Below are positions 21,394 through 33,143 of a stretch of 64,000 nt of DNA, one piece after another. Source of the stretch: Planococcus halocryophilus. GTDB lineage: Bacteria > Bacillota > Bacilli > Bacillales_A > Planococcaceae. The position numbers were made by a program, and so were the translations under genes. How positions within the stretch are numbered: the stretch's first letter is position 1; each line of letters begins with the position of its first letter. The notes below the pieces were generated by a model that searched no databases, was not told where the DNA came from, and worked only from the letters and a program-made list of their open reading frames with translations. The stretch covers positions 96,001 to 160,000 of the forward strand of contig NZ_CP016537.2 in assembly GCF_001687585.2 (NCBI RefSeq), written 5' to 3'.

Positions 21394-21996
21394 ATGTCTC
21401 AACATTATTATTCCAAAAATCCTCAAACAAAAAGCAATCCTCGAGAGTGGACAGACATACTGCGAGGCGAGAAATTCCGATTCCAGACTGATGCGGGAGT
21501 TTTCAGCAAAAGTGAAGTCGATTTTGGATCACGGTTATTGATCGAGGCATTCCAAGATTCTACTATAGATGGACCGGTGCTGGATGTCGGCTGCGGTTAT
21601 GGACCTATTGGAATGACGGTCGCAAAAATATCTCCTCAAAAACAAGTTCATATGGTCGATGTTAATACACGGGCTATTGAATTGGCCAAAACAAACGTAG
21701 AGAAAAATGATATTTCCAACGTTCAAATCTACGAAAGTGATGGATTGAGTGCGGTGGAGGCTAGTGGTTTTTCTGCGATTTTAACAAACCCGCCGATTCG
21801 GGCAGGTAAAGAAACTGTATTTCGCTTTTACGAAGAAGCTGCTAAGAAATTAGCGGATGGTGGATCGTTGTGGGTTGTTATCCAGAAAAAGCAGGGTGCT
21901 GCTTCTACACAGGTGAAATTAGAAGAACTTTTCGGTGAAGTAAAAGTGGTAGATAAGAAAAAAGGTTACTTTATTTTTGAAGCTCGAAAAGTTTGA
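21394..21996 (+). CDS. ybxB: Class I SAM-dependent methyltransferase YbxB, RsmC-like
   Basis: Homologue of B. subtilis YbxB and of the catalytic domain of E. coli RsmC, which makes m2G1207 in 16S rRNA; the substrate here is inferred. The 200-residue protein has the SAM-binding motif VLDVGCGYGPIG near residue 65, the acidic second strand HMVDVN, and the catalytic NPPI motif in LTNPPIRAGK near residue 130. ATG 21394 follows AAGGAGGA; an in-frame ATG at 21376 precedes the ribosome site. It lies between rplL and rpoB, as in Bacillus. Confidence 0.88.
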   Translation: MSQHYYSKNPQTKSNPREWTDILRGEKFRFQTDAGVFSKSEVDFGSRLLIEAFQDSTIDGPVLDVGCGYGPIGMTVAKISPQKQVHMVDVNTRAIELAKTNVEKNDISNVQIYESDGLSAVEASGFSAILTNPPIRAGKETVFRFYEEAAKKLADGGSLWVVIQKKQGAASTQVKLEELFGEVKVVDKKKGYFIFEARKV

Positions 21997-21997
21997 C

Positions 21998-22024
21998 TTG
22001 ACAAAACGGCTGTGTTATTATAAT
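21998..22024 (+). promoter_or_regulatory. Promoter of rpoB-rpoC
   Basis: TTGACA (21998-22003) and TATAAT (22019-22024), both consensus but with a 15-base spacer, shorter than optimal. A TTGACT 5 bases earlier gives 20. It produces a leader of nearly 190 bases. Confidence 0.7.
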
Positions 22025-22049
22025 GAAATGCAAAATTTATTATTTTGAG

Positions 22050-22140
22050 GTCGTTTGCCCTTTTTCGGGCTACGCATGGCGACATAGCTAATCAAGTGTA
22101 AACCGAAAATGAGCTGATTTTAGTCTCGTTTTCTTTTTGT
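22050..22140 (+). ncRNA. rpoB leader with internal terminator hairpin
   Basis: First element: GTCG (22050-22053) with CGAC (22080-22083) enclosing GCCC (22057-22060) and GGGC (22067-22070). Second: GAAAATGAG (22105-22113) pairs with CTCGTTTTC (22125-22133), followed by TTTTTG, a standard terminator. No gene lies between it and rpoB, so it should attenuate rpoB-rpoC transcription. The controlling factor is not visible. Confidence 0.7.
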
Positions 22141-22211
22141 CTTTTCGATATCATACACTATTTTGTATAAATCGCAAAGACCTATAATCGTTTTATTGAG
22201 GGGTGAATAAG

Positions 22212-25200
22212 TTGGTAGGTCAACTAGTTCAGTACGGTCAACATCGTCAACGCAGAAGTTTTTCGAGAATCAGTGAAGTGCTGGATCTTCCGAACTTGAT
22301 TGAAATTCAATCATCATCTTATGAATGGTTTCTCGAAGAAGGACTTCGCGAAATGTTCCGAGATATCTCGCCGATTGAAGATTTCACAGGAAATCTATCG
22401 CTCGAGTTTGTTGATTACAGTCTCGCGGAACCGAAGTATCCAGTCGATGAATCGAAGGAGCGCGACGTAACTTATGCAGCACCTTTGCGTGTTAAAGTAC
22501 GTCTGCACAACAAAGAAACAGATGAAGTAAAAGAACAAGATGTCTTCATGGGTGATTTCCCGTTAATGACAGAAACAGGTACTTTTGTTATCGACGGCGC
22601 AGAACGCGTTATTGTTTCTCAGCTAGTTCGTTCGCCGAGTGTTTATTTCCATGACAAGACAGATAAAAATGGTAAAAAAGGCTTTGGAGCAACTGTTATT
22701 CCGAACCGTGGAGCATGGTTAGAATACGAAACAGATGCAAAAGATGTTGTGTATGTAAGAATTGATCGCACACGTAAATTACCGGTAACGGTTCTTTTAA
22801 GAGCGCTTGGTTTCGGATCTGATCAAGAAATCATCGATTTACTTGGAGATAACGAATATCTTCAAAATACACTTGAAAAAGATAACACAGAGAGCACAGA
22901 AAAAGCGCTTCTTGAAATTTATGAACGCCTGCGTCCTGGTGAGCCACCAACAGTTGAAAGTGCGAAGAGCTTACTATACTCACGCTTTTTCGACCCAAAA
23001 CGCTATGACTTAGCAAATGTTGGTCGTTATAAAATGAACAAAAAGCTTCATATTAAAAACCGTCTTTTCAATCAGACAATTGCAGAAACATTAGCAGACC
23101 CTGAAACAGGCGAAATTTTAGTTGAAGCTGGTACATTAATTGATCGTCGTGTACTAGATCGCTTAATTCCAAACTTAGAAAATGGTGTTGGTTTCCATAC
23201 TGTTTCTCAAGTAGGTGGCGTTCTAGAAGGTGAAGTTACTTTACAGTCGATCAAAATTTACGCACCAAACAACGAAGATCAAAAAGAAATCACTGTTATT
23301 AGTAATGCCTATATAGAAGATAAGATTAAGCATGTAACACCGGCTGATATTATTTCTTCTATTAGTTACTTCTTTAACCTTCTTTATGGTGTCGGAAACA
23401 CAGATGATATTGATCATCTTGGTAACCGCCGTCTACGTTCAGTAGGTGAGCTTTTACAGAACCAATTCCGTATCGGTTTATCTCGTATGGAGCGTGTAGT
23501 TCGTGAACGTATGTCGATTAACGATACACAAGCAATCGTACCTCAGCAATTGATCAATATCCGTCCGGTTATTGCATCAATTAAAGAGTTCTTCGGTAGT
23601 TCTCAGCTTTCTCAGTTTATGGATCAAACCAATCCACTTGCTGAATTGACACATAAACGCCGTCTATCGGCGCTTGGACCCGGTGGTTTAACACGTGAAC
23701 GTGCAGGCTTTGAAGTACGTGACGTTCACTATTCACATTACGGTCGTATGTGTCCGATTGAAACGCCTGAGGGCCCGAACATTGGATTGATCAATACACT
23801 CTCAACATTTGCGAAAGTGAATAAGTTCGGTTTCATTGAAACTCCTTATCGCCGCGTTGATGCTGAATCAGGTGTTGTTACAAAACATATCGATTACTTA
23901 ACTGCTGATGAAGAAGATAACTATGTAGTGGCTCAAGCCAATTCGAAATTGAATGACGATGGTTCATTTGTTGAAGAAGGCATTGTGGCACGTTTCCGCG
24001 GGGAAAACACGATTTATAAGCGCGGCAGCATTGACTACATGGACGTTTCTCCAAAACAGGTTGTTTCTGTAGCAACAGCTTGTATCCCGTTCCTTGAAAA
24101 CGATGACTCCAACCGAGCGTTAATGGGAGCGAACATGCAACGTCAAGCAGTTCCGTTATTAAATCCGGAAGCTCCTTTTGTAGGAACTGGAATGGAACAT
24201 TTGGCAGCGCGTGATTCTGGTGCAGCTGTAGTAGCAAAAAATGATGGTATTGTAGAATTAGTGGAAGCTAAAGAAATCGCAGTCCGCCGTATTGAAGTTG
24301 TGGATGGCAATGAAGTCCGAGGCGACCTTGATACTTACAAATTGCAAAAATTCGTTCGTTCTAACCAAGGAACAAGTTATAACCAGCGCCCAATCGTTAA
24401 AGTTGGAGACCGAGTTTCTAAACGCGATATTCTAGCCGATGGACCTTCAATGGAACGCGGAGAGATGGCATTAGGAAGAAACGTATTGGTTGCCTTCATG
24501 ACATGGGATGGCTTTAACTACGAAGATGCGATTATCATGAGTGAACGTTTAGTTAAAGACGATGTTTATACATCTGTTCATATTGAAGAGTACGAATCTG
24601 ATTCACGTGATACGAAACTAGGGCCAGAAGAAATTACGCGCGATATCCCGAACGTTGGGGAAGACGCATTGCGTAACTTGGATGACCGTGGAATTATCCG
24701 TGTCGGAGCTGAAGTGAAAGATGGAGATATTCTTGTTGGTAAAGTAACACCTAAAGGCGTTACGGAACTAACTGCTGAAGAACGTCTTTTACATGCTATT
24801 TTCGGCGAAAAAGCACGCGAAGTTCGCGATACTTCATTGCGAGTGCCTCACGGTGCTGGCGGTATTGTATTGGATGTTAAAATCTTCAACCGTGAAGATG
24901 GAGACGAACTACCACCAGGTGTTAATCAGCTAGTCCGTGCATATATCGTTCAGAAACGTAAAATTTCTGTTGGTGATAAAATGGCTGGACGTCACGGAAA
25001 CAAAGGTGTTATTTCAAGAATATTACCTGAAGAAGATATGCCGTTTATGCCTGATGGCACGCCAGTCGACATTATGTTGAACCCACTTGGTGTACCTTCT
25101 CGTATGAATATCGGTCAGGTACTTGAATTACACCTTGGAATGGCTTCTCGTTCACTTGGAATTCATATGGCTTCATCTGTATTTGATGGAGCAAATGAAG

Positions 25201-25766
25201 AAGATGTGTTGGAGACAATGGAAGAGTCAGGTATGCCGCGCGATGGTAAAACGATTCTCTATGATGGCCGTTCTGGTGAAGCATTCGATAACCGTGTGTC
25301 TGTAGGAATCATGTATATGATCAAACTTGCCCACATGGTTGACGATAAATTGCACGCCCGTTCTACTGGACCGTACTCATTGGTTACTCAACAGCCATTG
25401 GGTGGTAAAGCACAATTCGGCGGACAGCGTTTTGGTGAGATGGAAGTATGGGCACTTGAAGCATATGGTGCTGCTCATACATTACAAGAAATCTTAACGG
25501 TGAAGTCGGATGATGTCGTAGGTCGCGTAAAAACTTATGAAGCAATTGTTAAAGGTGAAAGTGTGCCGGAACCAAGTGTGCCGGAATCATTCAAAGTGTT
25601 AATTAAAGAGCTTCAAAGTTTAGGTATGGACGTTAAAATGTTAACGATTGATGATGAAGAAATTGAGTTGCGTGATTTGGATGAAGAAGAAGATCTTCAA
25701 CCAGCTGACTCATTAAATATCTTACCGATTGCAGATACAGAAGCACCGGTTGGAACAATTGATTAA
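22212..25766 (+). CDS. rpoB: DNA-directed RNA polymerase subunit beta
   Basis: Catalytic-cleft subunit of RNA polymerase. The 1184-residue protein aligns along its length with B. subtilis RpoB. The rifampicin pocket [19 protein letters not shown] with [12 protein letters not shown] (about residues 455-490) looks wild type. The start is TTG 22212 behind GAGGGGTG (22198), giving [15 protein letters not shown] and matching the TTG start of B. subtilis; the GTG at 22203 is inside the ribosome site. The C-terminal acidic tail is shorter than in Bacillus. Expressed through the upstream attenuator. Confidence 0.97.
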   Translation: MVGQLVQYGQHRQRRSFSRISEVLDLPNLIEIQSSSYEWFLEEGLREMFRDISPIEDFTGNLSLEFVDYSLAEPKYPVDESKERDVTYAAPLRVKVRLHNKETDEVKEQDVFMGDFPLMTETGTFVIDGAERVIVSQLVRSPSVYFHDKTDKNGKKGFGATVIPNRGAWLEYETDAKDVVYVRIDRTRKLPVTVLLRALGFGSDQEIIDLLGDNEYLQNTLEKDNTESTEKALLEIYERLRPGEPPTVESAKSLLYSRFFDPKRYDLANVGRYKMNKKLHIKNRLFNQTIAETLADPETGEILVEAGTLIDRRVLDRLIPNLENGVGFHTVSQVGGVLEGEVTLQSIKIYAPNNEDQKEITVISNAYIEDKIKHVTPADIISSISYFFNLLYGVGNTDDIDHLGNRRLRSVGELLQNQFRIGLSRMERVVRERMSINDTQAIVPQQLINIRPVIASIKEFFGSSQLSQFMDQTNPLAELTHKRRLSALGPGGLTRERAGFEVRDVHYSHYGRMCPIETPEGPNIGLINTLSTFAKVNKFGFIETPYRRVDAESGVVTKHIDYLTADEEDNYVVAQANSKLNDDGSFVEEGIVARFRGENTIYKRGSIDYMDVSPKQVVSVATACIPFLENDDSNRALMGANMQRQAVPLLNPEAPFVGTGMEHLAARDSGAAVVAKNDGIVELVEAKEIAVRRIEVVDGNEVRGDLDTYKLQKFVRSNQGTSYNQRPIVKVGDRVSKRDILADGPSMERGEMALGRNVLVAFMTWDGFNYEDAIIMSERLVKDDVYTSVHIEEYESDSRDTKLGPEEITRDIPNVGEDALRNLDDRGIIRVGAEVKDGDILVGKVTPKGVTELTAEERLLHAIFGEKAREVRDTSLRVPHGAGGIVLDVKIFNREDGDELPPGVNQLVRAYIVQKRKISVGDKMAGRHGNKGVISRILPEEDMPFMPDGTPVDIMLNPLGVPSRMNIGQVLELHLGMASRSLGIHMASSVFDGANEEDVLETMEESGMPRDGKTILYDGRSGEAFDNRVSVGIMYMIKLAHMVDDKLHARSTGPYSLVTQQPLGGKAQFGGQRFGEMEVWALEAYGAAHTLQEILTVKSDDVVGRVKTYEAIVKGESVPEPSVPESFKVLIKELQSLGMDVKMLTIDDEEIELRDLDEEEDLQPADSLNILPIADTEAPVGTID

Positions 25767-25780
25767 TAATACTTGGAAAC

Positions 25781-25802
25781 GAACGGCTTTAACCGGCCGT
25801 TC
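25781..25802 (+). other. Hairpin in the rpoB-rpoC gap
   Basis: GAACGGC (25781-25787), loop TTTAACCG, GCCGTTC (25796-25802), a perfect 7-pair stem without a following T run. It is not a terminator by sequence; it could be a cleavage or stability element between the two cistrons. Confidence 0.5.
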
Positions 25803-25873
25803 TCCAGTTATTCATTCAGCCATTACCGAGGAAGAGCCGTACAGAAACTCGAGACAAAAGGGAGGTAGGCTCC

Positions 25874-28800
25874 TTGATAGATGTTAATAATTTTGAGTAC
25901 ATGAAAATCGGATTAGCGTCACCCGATAAAATTCGCTCATGGTCTTATGGAGAAGTCAAAAAGCCAGAAACAATCAATTACCGTACATTAAAACCTGAAA
26001 AAGATGGTTTGTTCTGCGAACGTATTTTCGGTCCTACAAAGGATTGGGAATGTCATTGTGGTAAATACAAACGTGTTCGTTATAAAGGTGTTGTCTGTGA
26101 TCGTTGTGGCGTTGAAGTTACACGTTCGAAAGTTCGCCGTGAGCGTATGGGACACATTGAATTAGCAGCTCCTGTTTCACACATTTGGTATTTCAAAGGA
26201 ATTCCGAGCCGTATGGGACTTATCTTAGATATGTCTCCACGTTCACTTGAAGAAGTTATTTACTTTGCTTCTTATGTGGTAATTGATCCTGCAGATACAC
26301 CACTTGAAAAGAAACAGCTTCTATCTGAAAAAGAATACCGCGCTTACCGTGATAAGTTTGGTAAGAAATTCCAAGCTGCTATGGGAGCAGAAGCAATCAA
26401 ACGTCTATTGCAAGAAATTGACCTTGAGCGCGAAACGGATTCTTTAAAAGAAGAGTTGAAAACAGCTCAAGGCCAACGCCGCACTCGTGCGATTAAACGC
26501 CTTGAAGTCGTTGAGTCATTCCGTAACTCAGGAAACAATCCTGATTGGATGATTTTAGATGTTCTACCTGTTATTCCACCTGAACTTCGCCCGATGGTTC
26601 AATTAGATGGCGGTCGCTTTGCGACTTCTGATTTAAATGACCTATATCGTCGCGTAATCAACCGGAATAACCGTTTGAAACGTCTTTTGGATCTTGGAGC
26701 GCCAAGCATTATCGTTCAAAACGAAAAACGTATGCTTCAAGAAGCTGTTGATGCTTTAATCGATAACGGTCGTCGTGGTCGTCCAGTTACAGGACCAGGT
26801 AACCGTCCATTGAAATCTCTTTCTCATATGTTAAAAGGTAAGCAAGGACGTTTCCGTCAAAACCTTCTTGGTAAACGAGTTGATTACTCAGGCCGTTCAG
26901 TAATTGTAGTTGGACCTAACCTGAAAATGTATCAATGTGGTTTGCCGAAAGGGATGGCAATCGAATTGTTCAAACCTTTTGTTATGAAGGAATTGGTTGA
27001 ACGTGGATTGGCTCATAACATCAAGAGTGCAAAACGCAAAATCGAACGTCTTCATTCTGAAGTTTGGGATGTATTAGAAGATGTAATCAAGGAGCATCCG
27101 GTTCTATTGAACCGAGCACCAACTCTTCACAGATTAGGTATCCAGGCATTTGAGCCGACACTAGTTGAAGGTAAAGCGATCCGTCTACATCCACTTGTAT
27201 GTACTGCATATAATGCCGATTTCGATGGTGACCAAATGGCTGTTCACGTACCTTTATCATCTGAAGCGCAAGCTGAAGCAAGATTATTGATGCTTGCAGC
27301 TCAAAACATTTTGAATCCAAAAGACGGAAAACCTGTTGTAACACCATCTCAGGATATGGTTTTAGGAAACTATTACTTAACACTTGAGCGTAAAGGTGCT
27401 ACAGGAGAAGGCGCTACTTTCTCAGGACCTGAAGAAGTCATGATCGCTTATCAAACAGGCCATGTGCATTTGCATACACGTATTGCGATTCAAGCTGGAG
27501 CTGTAAACAACCCGACATTCACAGAAGAACAAAACAAAATGCTTTTATTAACAACTGTTGGTAAAATTATTTTCAATGAAATTCTGCCGAAGTCATTCCC
27601 GTATATTAATGAACCGACTGATTTCAACTTGCAGGTGGAGACGCCAGCGAAATATTTTGTTCCAACAACGACTAATATTCGTAAGCATATTGAAGAATCG
27701 GAACTTGTAACACCGTTTAAAAAGAAAATTCTTGGTGAAATCATTGCAGAAGTGTTCAAGCGTTTCCATATTACGGAAACTTCGAAAATGCTAGATCGCA
27801 TGAAGAGCCTTGGATTTAAATATTCAACACAAGCCGGCATTACTGTTGGTGTGTCAGATATCGTAGTTCTTCCAGACAAGGGAGAAATTTTAATCAGTGC
27901 ACAAGAAAATGTTGATAAAGTAATGAAACAATTCCGTCGCGGATTGATTACAGAAGAAGAACGGTATGCACGTGTCATTTCTTATTGGAGTAATGCAAAA
28001 GATATCATTCAGGGCAAACTGATGGCATCTCTTGACAACTTAAACCCAATCTTTATGATGAGTGATTCCGGAGCTCGTGGTAATGCTTCCAACTTTACAC
28101 AGCTTGCTGGTATGCGCGGATTGATGGCCAACCCGGCTGGGCGTATTATCGAACTTCCGATTAAATCTTCTTTCCGTGAAGGTTTGACAGTACTTGAATA
28201 CTTCATCTCTACTCACGGTGCTCGTAAAGGTCTTGCCGATACAGCACTGAAAACAGCCGATTCTGGTTACTTAACTCGTCGTTTAGTAGACGTTGCACAA
28301 GATGCAATTGTCCGCGAAAATGATTGTGGAACGGATAGAGGCTTATTGGTTGGAGCGTTGATGGAAGGCACAGAAGTAATTGAAGAGCTTGATGAGCGTA
28401 TCGTTGGTCGTCATGCGAAGAAAACAATTCGTCATCCAGAAACAAAAGGAATTATTGTAGCAAAAGATGAATTAATCACACAAGATTTAACTCGTCTGAT
28501 TGTAGAGGCTGGTATTAAAGAAGTTACAATCCGCTCTGCATTTACATGCAATACAAAACACGGTATTTGTAAGAAATGTTATGGCACGAACTTAGCGACT
28601 GGAGACGAAGTTGAAGTGGGCGAAGCAGTGGGTATTATTGCAGCTCAATCAATCGGTGAGCCAGGAACTCAGCTTACAATGCGTACATTCCATACTGGTG
28701 GGGTTGCAGGAGACGATATTACTCAAGGTCTTCCGCGTATCCAAGAAATATTTGAATCGCGTAATCCTAAAGGGCAAGCAGTTATTTCTGAAATTACAGG

Positions 28801-29479
28801 TACAGTTACTGAAGTTGAAGAAATTCGCGAGGGCCAGAAGGAAGTAACGATTCAAGGTGATGTTGAAACACGTAAATATTTAGCTCCTTACAATGCACGT
28901 ATCAAAGTTCAAGTAGATGATGCGATTGTGCGAGGCGAAGTATTGACAGACGGTTCAATTGATCCGAAACAATTGCTTCAAGTAAAAGACGTTCAAGCTG
29001 TTCAAGTGTATCTATTGAAAGAAGTTCAAAAAGTATACCGTATGCAAGGCGTAGAAATCGGCGATAAGCACGTAGAAGTTATGGTTCGTCAAATGTTCCG
29101 TAAAGTTCGGGTAATTGAAGCCGGAGATACAGAATTGCTACCAGGTTCACTATTGGATATTCACCAATTTACTGAAGCTAATGTTAAAGCGGTTCTAGAA
29201 GGTAACTTACCAGCTACAAGCCGTCCTGTAATTCTAGGTATTACAAAAGCTTCTCTTGAAACAGAATCATTCTTATCAGCCGCATCTTTCCAAGAAACGA
29301 CTCGCGTCTTAACAGATGCAGCGATTAAAGGGAAACGTGATGAGCTTCTAGGATTGAAAGAGAACGTTATTATCGGCAAACTTGTTCCAGCTGGAACAGG
29401 AATGCAGCGTTACCGTCAAATTAAAATTGCTCAAAGCGAAAAAGCAGCACAGCAAGAAATTGTCGGTACAGAATCATAA
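25874..29479 (+). CDS. rpoC: DNA-directed RNA polymerase subunit beta'
   Basis: Catalytic subunit with the active-site Mg motif NADFDGD at residues 447-453. The N-terminal zinc ribbon has Cys60, 62, 75 and 78. A second zinc site uses the Cys of DCGTDRG and the cluster [11 protein letters not shown] near residue 895. The 1201-residue length fits Bacillales. The start is TTG 25874 behind GGGAGGT, giving the conserved [13 protein letters not shown] is also used in B. subtilis. A strong terminator follows at 29494. Confidence 0.98.
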   Translation: MIDVNNFEYMKIGLASPDKIRSWSYGEVKKPETINYRTLKPEKDGLFCERIFGPTKDWECHCGKYKRVRYKGVVCDRCGVEVTRSKVRRERMGHIELAAPVSHIWYFKGIPSRMGLILDMSPRSLEEVIYFASYVVIDPADTPLEKKQLLSEKEYRAYRDKFGKKFQAAMGAEAIKRLLQEIDLERETDSLKEELKTAQGQRRTRAIKRLEVVESFRNSGNNPDWMILDVLPVIPPELRPMVQLDGGRFATSDLNDLYRRVINRNNRLKRLLDLGAPSIIVQNEKRMLQEAVDALIDNGRRGRPVTGPGNRPLKSLSHMLKGKQGRFRQNLLGKRVDYSGRSVIVVGPNLKMYQCGLPKGMAIELFKPFVMKELVERGLAHNIKSAKRKIERLHSEVWDVLEDVIKEHPVLLNRAPTLHRLGIQAFEPTLVEGKAIRLHPLVCTAYNADFDGDQMAVHVPLSSEAQAEARLLMLAAQNILNPKDGKPVVTPSQDMVLGNYYLTLERKGATGEGATFSGPEEVMIAYQTGHVHLHTRIAIQAGAVNNPTFTEEQNKMLLLTTVGKIIFNEILPKSFPYINEPTDFNLQVETPAKYFVPTTTNIRKHIEESELVTPFKKKILGEIIAEVFKRFHITETSKMLDRMKSLGFKYSTQAGITVGVSDIVVLPDKGEILISAQENVDKVMKQFRRGLITEEERYARVISYWSNAKDIIQGKLMASLDNLNPIFMMSDSGARGNASNFTQLAGMRGLMANPAGRIIELPIKSSFREGLTVLEYFISTHGARKGLADTALKTADSGYLTRRLVDVAQDAIVRENDCGTDRGLLVGALMEGTEVIEELDERIVGRHAKKTIRHPETKGIIVAKDELITQDLTRLIVEAGIKEVTIRSAFTCNTKHGICKKCYGTNLATGDEVEVGEAVGIIAAQSIGEPGTQLTMRTFHTGGVAGDDITQGLPRIQEIFESRNPKGQAVISEITGTVTEVEEIREGQKEVTIQGDVETRKYLAPYNARIKVQVDDAIVRGEVLTDGSIDPKQLLQVKDVQAVQVYLLKEVQKVYRMQGVEIGDKHVEVMVRQMFRKVRVIEAGDTELLPGSLLDIHQFTEANVKAVLEGNLPATSRPVILGITKASLETESFLSAASFQETTRVLTDAAIKGKRDELLGLKENVIIGKLVPAGTGMQRYRQIKIAQSEKAAQQEIVGTES

Positions 29480-29493
29480 AATAGATTTCTTGG

Positions 29494-29530
29494 ATTCCGG
29501 GGAGCTTGTAAAATCTCCCCGGGATTTTTC
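29494..29530 (+). terminator. Terminator after rpoC
   Basis: ATTCCGGGGAG (29494-29504) pairs with CTCCCCGGGAT (29515-29525) with one G-T pair, then TTTTTC. Strong G+C-rich stem that separates rpoBC from the str genes. Confidence 0.92.
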
Positions 29531-29540
29531 AAGAACTTTG

Positions 29541-29569
29541 TTGACAGCATTATCATAGGATGATAATAT
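29541..29569 (+). promoter_or_regulatory. Promoter of rplGB and the str genes
   Basis: TTGACA (29541-29546), 17 bases, TAATAT (29564-29569) with extended element TGA. It sits directly after the rpoC terminator. Confidence 0.82.
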
Positions 29570-29615
29570 GTTAAGGGTTGATGGTTAACGGTTTGATGCT
29601 TTGGAGGATATGCAA

Positions 29616-29864
29616 ATGTCTAATGAAAAAGTAAAACAGACAAGTAAAATAATCATCGGTACAAAGCAGACAGTAAAAGCATTAAAAAGCGGTATTGTCC
29701 AAGAAGTAATAGTGGCAAAAGACGCGAACGATCGAATGACTGAACAGATCGTCCATCTAGCTTTAGAAAAAGGTATTCGGATCGAACTTGCAGATTCACG
29801 ATTAAAGCTTGGCAAAGCATATGGCATTAATGTCGGTGCAGCTGCAGTAGCTATTACTGGATAA
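29616..29864 (+). CDS. rplGB: L7Ae-family K-turn RNA-binding protein (RplGB/YbxF)
   Basis: Small protein that binds kink-turn RNA in B. subtilis; its physiological role is unclear. The 82-residue product shows the L7Ae fold signature [14 protein letters not shown] near residue 14 and [15 protein letters not shown] at the end. ATG 29616 stands 7 bases after GGAGGA; earlier in-frame TTG (29601) and ATG (29610) overlap or crowd that site. First gene of rplGB-rpsL-rpsG-fusA. T-box RNAs with K-turns also occur in this window, but no link can be claimed. Confidence 0.92.
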   Translation: MSNEKVKQTSKIIIGTKQTVKALKSGIVQEVIVAKDANDRMTEQIVHLALEKGIRIELADSRLKLGKAYGINVGAAAVAITG

Positions 29865-29961
29865 CAGTTTTTGTGTAAATCACAAAGACTTTGTTTTTTA
29901 CCCAAAAATGAACCACCTGGATATGTGGTATTAGAACACCTTTTGAGAGGAGGAAAAATCG

Positions 29962-30381
29962 ATGCCTACAATTAACCAATTAGTTAACAAGCCTCGTAAA
30001 CCAAAGAGCACTAAATCAGGTTCACCAGCCCTAAACAAAGGGTACAACAGCTTTAAAAAGTCTCAAACTAACGTGACATCACCACAAAAACGTGGAGTAT
30101 GTACTCGTGTTGGTACGATGACACCTAAAAAACCAAACTCGGCATTGCGTAAATATGCGCGTGTGCGTTTGACGAACCAAATTGAGGTTAATGCTTACAT
30201 CGGCGGCGAAGGTCACAACCTTCAAGAGCACAGTGTAGTTCTTCTTCGCGGCGGACGCGTAAAAGATTTACCGGGTGTACGTTACCATATCGTACGTGGA
30301 GCACTTGATACAGCTGGAGTAACTGGCCGTATGCAAAGCCGTTCTAAATACGGAACTAAACGCCCTAAAGTAAAAAAATAA
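29962..30381 (+). CDS. rpsL: 30S ribosomal protein S12
   Basis: Decoding-centre protein that governs accuracy; mutations at its conserved lysines give streptomycin resistance. The 139-residue product has [17 protein letters not shown] and [17 protein letters not shown], with the resistance-site lysines as in sensitive strains. GAGGAGG precedes ATG 29962. The 97-base gap after rplGB has a small TTTGTG/CACAAA hairpin but no clear terminator or promoter. Confidence 0.98.
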   Translation: MPTINQLVNKPRKPKSTKSGSPALNKGYNSFKKSQTNVTSPQKRGVCTRVGTMTPKKPNSALRKYARVRLTNQIEVNAYIGGEGHNLQEHSVVLLRGGRVKDLPGVRYHIVRGALDTAGVTGRMQSRSKYGTKRPKVKK

Positions 30382-30425
30382 TATCTTAAATTAACGAAGT
30401 GACTTCGTTGAAAGGAGGAACATAC

Positions 30426-30896
30426 ATGCCTCGTAAAGGTCCTGTAGCTAAACGTGACGTGTTGCCAGATCCAATTTATAATTCGAAATTGGTGACACGC
30501 TTAATTAATAAAATGATGGTTGACGGAAAAAGAGGTACTTCACAAAAAATCCTATACGGAGCGTTTGAGCTAGTTAAAGAACGCAGCGGTAAGGATCCAA
30601 TTGAAGTATACGAACAAGCACTGACTAACATTATGCCAGTTCTTGAAGTTCGCTCTCGCCGTGTTGGTGGAGCTAACTACCAAGTGCCGGTTGAAGTTCG
30701 TCCTGAACGCCGTACAACTTTAGGTCTTCGCTTCCTTGTGAACTATTCACGTCTTCGTGGAGAGAAAACAATGGAAGAACGTTTGGCTAATGAAATTTTA
30801 GATGCAGCCAACAATACTGGTTCATCAGTTAAGAAACGTGAAGATTTGCATAAAATGGCAGAAGCTAACAAAGCATTCGCTCACTATCGCTGGTAA
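30426..30896 (+). CDS. rpsG: 30S ribosomal protein S7
   Basis: Primary binder of the 16S 3' domain that nucleates head assembly and contacts E-site tRNA. The 156-residue protein starts [16 protein letters not shown] and has the family motifs [11 protein letters not shown] and [10 protein letters not shown] at the C terminus. ATG 30426 follows AAAGGAGGAAC; a longer frame from 30399 includes the ribosome site and is rejected. It follows rpsL after 44 bases in the str cluster. Confidence 0.98.
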   Translation: MPRKGPVAKRDVLPDPIYNSKLVTRLINKMMVDGKRGTSQKILYGAFELVKERSGKDPIEVYEQALTNIMPVLEVRSRRVGGANYQVPVEVRPERRTTLGLRFLVNYSRLRGEKTMEERLANEILDAANNTGSSVKKREDLHKMAEANKAFAHYRW

Positions 30897-30950
30897 TTTC
30901 TTTCGAGATGTTTTTAACATCTTAATCAGAAACGGAAGGAGAAAAACAAC

Positions 30951-33029
30951 ATGGCTAGAGAATTCTCCTTAGACAAAACACGTAATATCGGTATTATGGC
31001 ACACATTGATGCCGGTAAAACGACTACTACGGAGCGTATTTTATACTACACTGGTAGAATCCACAAAATTGGAGAAACACATGAAGGTGCTTCTCAAATG
31101 GACTGGATGGAGCAAGAGCAAGAACGTGGAATCACAATCACTTCTGCTGCAACAACTGCTTCATGGAAAAACCACCGTGTTAACATCATCGATACTCCAG
31201 GACACGTAGACTTCACTGTTGAAGTTGAACGTTCATTGCGCGTACTTGATGGTGCAGTTACAGTTCTTGATGCTCAATCAGGTGTTGAGCCTCAAACTGA
31301 AACAGTTTGGCGTCAAGCTACAACATACGGAGTTCCACGTATCGTATTTATCAACAAAATGGATAAAATCGGTGCGGATTTCCTTTACTCTGTAGGTACA
31401 TTACATGATCGCCTACAAGCAAATGCTCAACCGATCCAGTTGCCAATCGGCGCAGAAGATGAGTTCTCAGCTATCATCGATTTAGTTGAAATGAACGCAC
31501 GTTTCTATGCAAACGATTTGGGAACTGAAATTACTGAAGGTGAAATACCTGAAGAATATAAAGAACTTGCTGAGGAATGGCACACTAAATTAGTGGAAGC
31601 TGTTGCTGAGCTTGACGAAGACTTAATGGAAAAATACCTTAGTGGCGAAGAAATTACTGTTGAAGAACTTAAAGCTGGTATCCGCCAAGGAACGCTAGAC
31701 GTTGAGTTTTACCCAGTAGTTTGTGGATCTGCTTTCAAAAATAAAGGGGTTCAATTAATGCTTGATGCAGTAATTGATTACCTACCATCTCCATTGGATG
31801 TACCACCAATGACTGGTGTTCTTCCAGACTCAGATGAACAAGTAATACGTAAACCTAGCGAAGATGAACCGTTTTCTGCGTTGGCGTTTAAAGTAATGAC
31901 GGATCCATACGTTGGGAAATTGACTTTCTTCCGTGTATATTCAGGTTCTCTTAAATCTGGTTCATATGTTCAGAACTCTTCTAAAGGCAAACGTGAGCGC
32001 GTTGGACGTATCCTTCAAATGCACGCAAACTCTCGTGAAGAAATCGCTGAAGTATATTGCGGAGATATCGCTGCTGCTATCGGACTTAAAGATACATCAA
32101 CAGGTGATACTTTAAGTGACGAGAAACATCAGGTGATTCTTGAGCGTATGGTATTCCCAGAACCAGTTATCTCTCTTTCTGTGGAACCTAAGTCTAAAGC
32201 AGACCAAGATAAAATGGGTCAAGCCCTTGCTAAATTGCAAGAAGAAGATCCAACTTTCCGTGCGCACACTGACCAGGAAACTGGCCAAACAATCATCGCG
32301 GGTATGGGTGAACTTCACCTTGATATCCTAGTTGACCGTATGCGTCGTGAATTCAACGTAGAAGCTAATGTGGGTGCACCTCAGGTATCTTACCGTGAGA
32401 CATTCCGTGAGTCTGCTAAAGTTGAAGGTAAATTCGTACGTCAGTCTGGTGGACGTGGACAATTCGGACACGTTTGGATTGAATTCTCTCCAAACGAAGA
32501 AGGAGCAGGTTTTGAATTTGAAAATGGTATCGTCGGTGGTGTTGTTCCTCGTGAATACATCCCAGCAGTTGAAGCGGGTCTTCGTGACTCACTAGACAAT
32601 GGTGTTATTGCCGGATATCCTTTGATTGATATCAAAGCTCGTTTGTTCGACGGATCTTACCATGATGTTGACTCGAATGAGATGGCATTTAAAGTTGCTG
32701 CTTCTATGGCACTTAAAAATGCGATTTCTAAAGTTCGACCGGTTCTTCTTGAACCAATTATGCGTGTTGAGGTTGTTATCCCTGAGGAATACCTTGGAGA
32801 TATCATGGGTGACATTACGTCACGCCGAGGCCGCGTAGAAGGTATGGACGCTCGCGGAAACGCGCAAGTTGTTCGTTCTATGGTACCTCTTGCACAAATG
32901 TTCGGTTATGCAACTTCATTGCGTTCAAATACGCAAGGTCGTGGTGTGTTCTCAATGCACTTTGATCACTATGAAGAAGTACCGAAATCAATTTCTGAAG
33001 AAATCATCAAAAAAAATAAAGGTCAATAA
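30951..33029 (+). CDS. fusA: Elongation factor G
   Basis: Translocation GTPase, also used in ribosome recycling. The 692-residue protein has all five domains; G motifs AHIDAGKTT (about 17-25), [15 protein letters not shown] and NKMDKIG are intact, and [16 protein letters not shown] marks domain V. ATG follows AAGGAG. It is followed by a 114-base gap with a promoter and a palindrome before tuf. Confidence 0.98.
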   Translation: MAREFSLDKTRNIGIMAHIDAGKTTTTERILYYTGRIHKIGETHEGASQMDWMEQEQERGITITSAATTASWKNHRVNIIDTPGHVDFTVEVERSLRVLDGAVTVLDAQSGVEPQTETVWRQATTYGVPRIVFINKMDKIGADFLYSVGTLHDRLQANAQPIQLPIGAEDEFSAIIDLVEMNARFYANDLGTEITEGEIPEEYKELAEEWHTKLVEAVAELDEDLMEKYLSGEEITVEELKAGIRQGTLDVEFYPVVCGSAFKNKGVQLMLDAVIDYLPSPLDVPPMTGVLPDSDEQVIRKPSEDEPFSALAFKVMTDPYVGKLTFFRVYSGSLKSGSYVQNSSKGKRERVGRILQMHANSREEIAEVYCGDIAAAIGLKDTSTGDTLSDEKHQVILERMVFPEPVISLSVEPKSKADQDKMGQALAKLQEEDPTFRAHTDQETGQTIIAGMGELHLDILVDRMRREFNVEANVGAPQVSYRETFRESAKVEGKFVRQSGGRGQFGHVWIEFSPNEEGAGFEFENGIVGGVVPREYIPAVEAGLRDSLDNGVIAGYPLIDIKARLFDGSYHDVDSNEMAFKVAASMALKNAISKVRPVLLEPIMRVEVVIPEEYLGDIMGDITSRRGRVEGMDARGNAQVVRSMVPLAQMFGYATSLRSNTQGRGVFSMHFDHYEEVPKSISEEIIKKNKGQ

Positions 33030-33058
33030 TTGAATTTTGATCTTTAATCAAGTATAAA
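33030..33058 (+). promoter_or_regulatory. Promoter of tuf
   Basis: TTGAAT (33030-33035), 17-base spacer, TATAAA (33053-33058), starting one base after the fusA stop codon. The predicted start near 33065 puts the palindrome at 33073 within the first 35 bases of the tuf mRNA. Confidence 0.7.
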
Positions 33059-33072
33059 TAGTTTGTATGCTC

Positions 33073-33096
33073 GGAATAATAGGGCCCTATTATTCC
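33073..33096 (+). repeat. Perfect 24-base palindrome in the tuf leader
   Basis: Two 12-base arms, GGAATAATAGGG and its exact complement, with no spacer; as RNA it folds to a 10-pair stem with a GGCC loop. No T run follows, so it is not a terminator. Near the predicted mRNA 5' end it could be a stabilising stem-loop; as DNA it could be a dimeric regulator site. Confidence 0.85.
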
Positions 33097-33143
33097 AGCA
33101 CTTCAAATGAACAATCACTTACATTTCGAGGAGGATTTTTCTA

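Noticed and set aside
27490..27978. 162-codon frame opposite rpoC, and similar long antisense frames (18234-18701, 946-1323, 14862-15278)
   Set aside because: They mirror codon structure of strongly conserved genes or rRNA, with no ribosome sites, promoters or recognisable domains.
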